Shown: positions 63,085 to 64,000 of the stretch, piece after piece
Layout of the letters: each line of letters starts with the position of its first letter
Position numbering within the stretch: position 1 is the first letter of the stretch
Source: Datura wrightii
Lineage: Eukaryota > Streptophyta > Magnoliopsida > Solanales > Solanaceae
Length of the DNA: 64,000 bases
Reading direction: 5' to 3'
Assembly: GCA_035772735.1 (NCBI GenBank)
Contig: JASDFA010000016.1
Span: forward strand, 143,852,501-143,916,500
The notes under the pieces: generated by a model
What the model saw: only the letters and a program-made list of their open reading frames with translations
What the model was told of the DNA's origin: nothing
Database searches by the model: none
Translations under genes and position numbers: made by a program

Positions 63085-64000
63085 ATGGCAGAAGATGGGA
63101 AGTATCGAGTTGAAAAGTTTGATGGTGCAGATTTCAGTTGGTGGAAAATGCAAATTGAGGATTTGCTGGTTCAGAAGGAGTTAGACATGGTATTGGGTGA
63201 CAAGCCAGAAAAGATGTCTGATGCAGAGTGGGCAGGTTTGGATCGGAAAGCCATGGCGGTTATCCGACTCTCGTTGACCAAGAATGTTGCGTTTAACATT
63301 CTGAAGGAGAAGACAGCGAAAGGTGTCATGGAAGCGCTGTCTAACATGTACGAGAAGTCATCTGCAGCAAACAAGGTCTTTCTGATTAGAGAATTGGTGA
63401 ACACAAAAATGAAGGAAGGCAGTTTAGTTACCGAGCACATAAATACAATGAATTCAATCTTAGCCAGACTTACGTCAGTGGGCATTAAGTTCGATGATGA
63501 AGTTCAAGCCTTACTACTGCTATCGTCATTACCTGACAGTTGGTCCGGAACGGTTACAGCAGTTACCAGTTCAGCGGAACCCGATGGATTCACTTTTGAG
63601 AAGATTCGTGATCTCATTTTAGGCGAGGATGTCAGAAAAAGGAGTTCTGGGGAATCATCGAGTGAATTGCTAAATGTCAGCAGAGGAAGGAGAAATAGCA
63701 GAGGTAGCGGGAGCAGGAACAGAAGAAGGAGTCAGTCGAAGACTCAGGATCGCTCAGATGTAACGTGTTGGACGTGCAAGGAGGTGGGGCATTTCAGGAA
63801 TCAATGCCCGAATAATAAACAAGTTAACATTGTAGGAGACTATGCTCATAATGATCTCTTGATATGTAGCGTGGAGAGCAGTGTGGATTCCTGGGTCATG
63901 GATTCTGGTGCTTCATTTCATGCTACCCACAGCAGTGAAGCATTGCAGAATCTGAAAGAAGGAGATTTTGGAAAGGTAAGACTAGCAAACAATAAAGTTC
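63085..64000 (+). CDS. Copia gag-protease open frame (partial, runs off the edge)
   Basis: The frame is open from the ATG at 63085 for 305 codons to the window end without a stop. It starts MAEDGKYRVEKFDGADFSWW, the usual beginning of Tnt1/Tork-type gag, with the UBN2-like region following (MYEKSSAANKVFLIRELVNT, LLLLSSLPDSW). A Ser/Arg-rich linker leads to the CCHC knuckle CWTCKEVGHFRNQC (residues 228-241). The protease begins with SWVMDSGASFHAT, active-site Asp at residue 273. Integrase and RT must lie beyond the window. Gag forms particles and protease matures them. No defect is seen, unlike every other element here. Confidence 0.93.
   Translation, partial: MAEDGKYRVEKFDGADFSWWKMQIEDLLVQKELDMVLGDKPEKMSDAEWAGLDRKAMAVIRLSLTKNVAFNILKEKTAKGVMEALSNMYEKSSAANKVFLIRELVNTKMKEGSLVTEHINTMNSILARLTSVGIKFDDEVQALLLLSSLPDSWSGTVTAVTSSAEPDGFTFEKIRDLILGEDVRKRSSGESSSELLNVSRGRRNSRGSGSRNRRRSQSKTQDRSDVTCWTCKEVGHFRNQCPNNKQVNIVGDYAHNDLLICSVESSVDSWVMDSGASFHATHSSEALQNLKEGDFGKVRLANNKV

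Larger units (their letters stand above)
62333..64000 (+). mobile_element. Young-looking copia element (Tnt1/Tork-like), 5' part
   Basis: 5' LTR, primer site, leader and an open gag-protease frame running off the window. The LTR has perfect 7-bp inverted ends (TGTTGGG/CCCAACA). It is inserted in the minus-strand copia remnant (61225-62332) after AGTGT (62328-62332). The 3' part is beyond the window, so intactness cannot be judged fully. Confidence 0.9.

Overview
This is plant nuclear DNA. It is AT-rich, the one clear host gene is a spliced eukaryotic helicase, and almost everything else is LTR retrotransposons of classes found in flowering plants: Ty3 chromoviruses, Athila/Tat-like elements with tRNA-Asp primer sites, and Ty1/copia elements. 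The style of the chromovirus LTRs suggests Solanaceae, but that is inference from memory and not shown here.

Positions 1-25586 are a nested, duplicated stack. A minus-strand Athila/Tat-like element (5' LTR 23954-25586, gag and protease at 21379-23754) was interrupted by chromovirus LTRs of families B and A. About 8.7 kb of this was then tandemly duplicated, with a junction at 3531-3534 where antisense Athila DNA runs straight into chromovirus pol. In the downstream copy, the family B solo LTR later received a full-length 9.6-kb minus-strand chromovirus (9660-19301, TSD TTAGG). None of these open frames is intact.

Positions 25595-42849 hold the 3' half of a plus-strand Athila/Tat-like element with a six-unit 60-bp array in its LTR (25595-29196), the 5' part of a minus-strand relative with an unusually long tRNA-Asp match (29197-31888), a palindrome-rich minisatellite (32430-33385), a complete non-autonomous element with 1.56-kb LTRs (33963-40508), and a solo chromovirus LTR with a perfect TSD TATCT (40584-42849).

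Positions 42855-50223 hold mostly unassigned sequence, a minus-strand copia gag remnant, and a decayed plus-strand copia element (46029-50218, TSD ATTTA) that ends about 170 bp before the host gene.

The host gene (50388-54127, plus strand, two coding exons, 1178 residues) encodes a DEAH-box RNA helicase with an Arg/Asp-rich region and an S1 domain. This is the layout of the spliceosomal release factor Prp22 (DHX8; DEAH5 in Arabidopsis). It is the only feature here with an intact, obviously conserved cellular function.

Positions 54128-64000 hold noncoding 3' flank, a compact 3.45-kb LTR element with TSD ATTTA whose interior has long non-RT coding fragments I cannot identify (56444-59890), a (G)19 tract, a minus-strand copia remnant, and inserted in it a young-looking plus-strand copia element of the Tnt1/Tork type whose gag-protease frame is open from 63085 to the window edge.

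The most unusual signals are: (i) each LTR family carries its own array of short CpG-containing or self-complementary words within its first few hundred bases; (ii) a stem-loop with compensating changes is shared by chromovirus LTR families; (iii) the compact element at 56444-59890 may contain captured coding sequence; (iv) the duplication junction.
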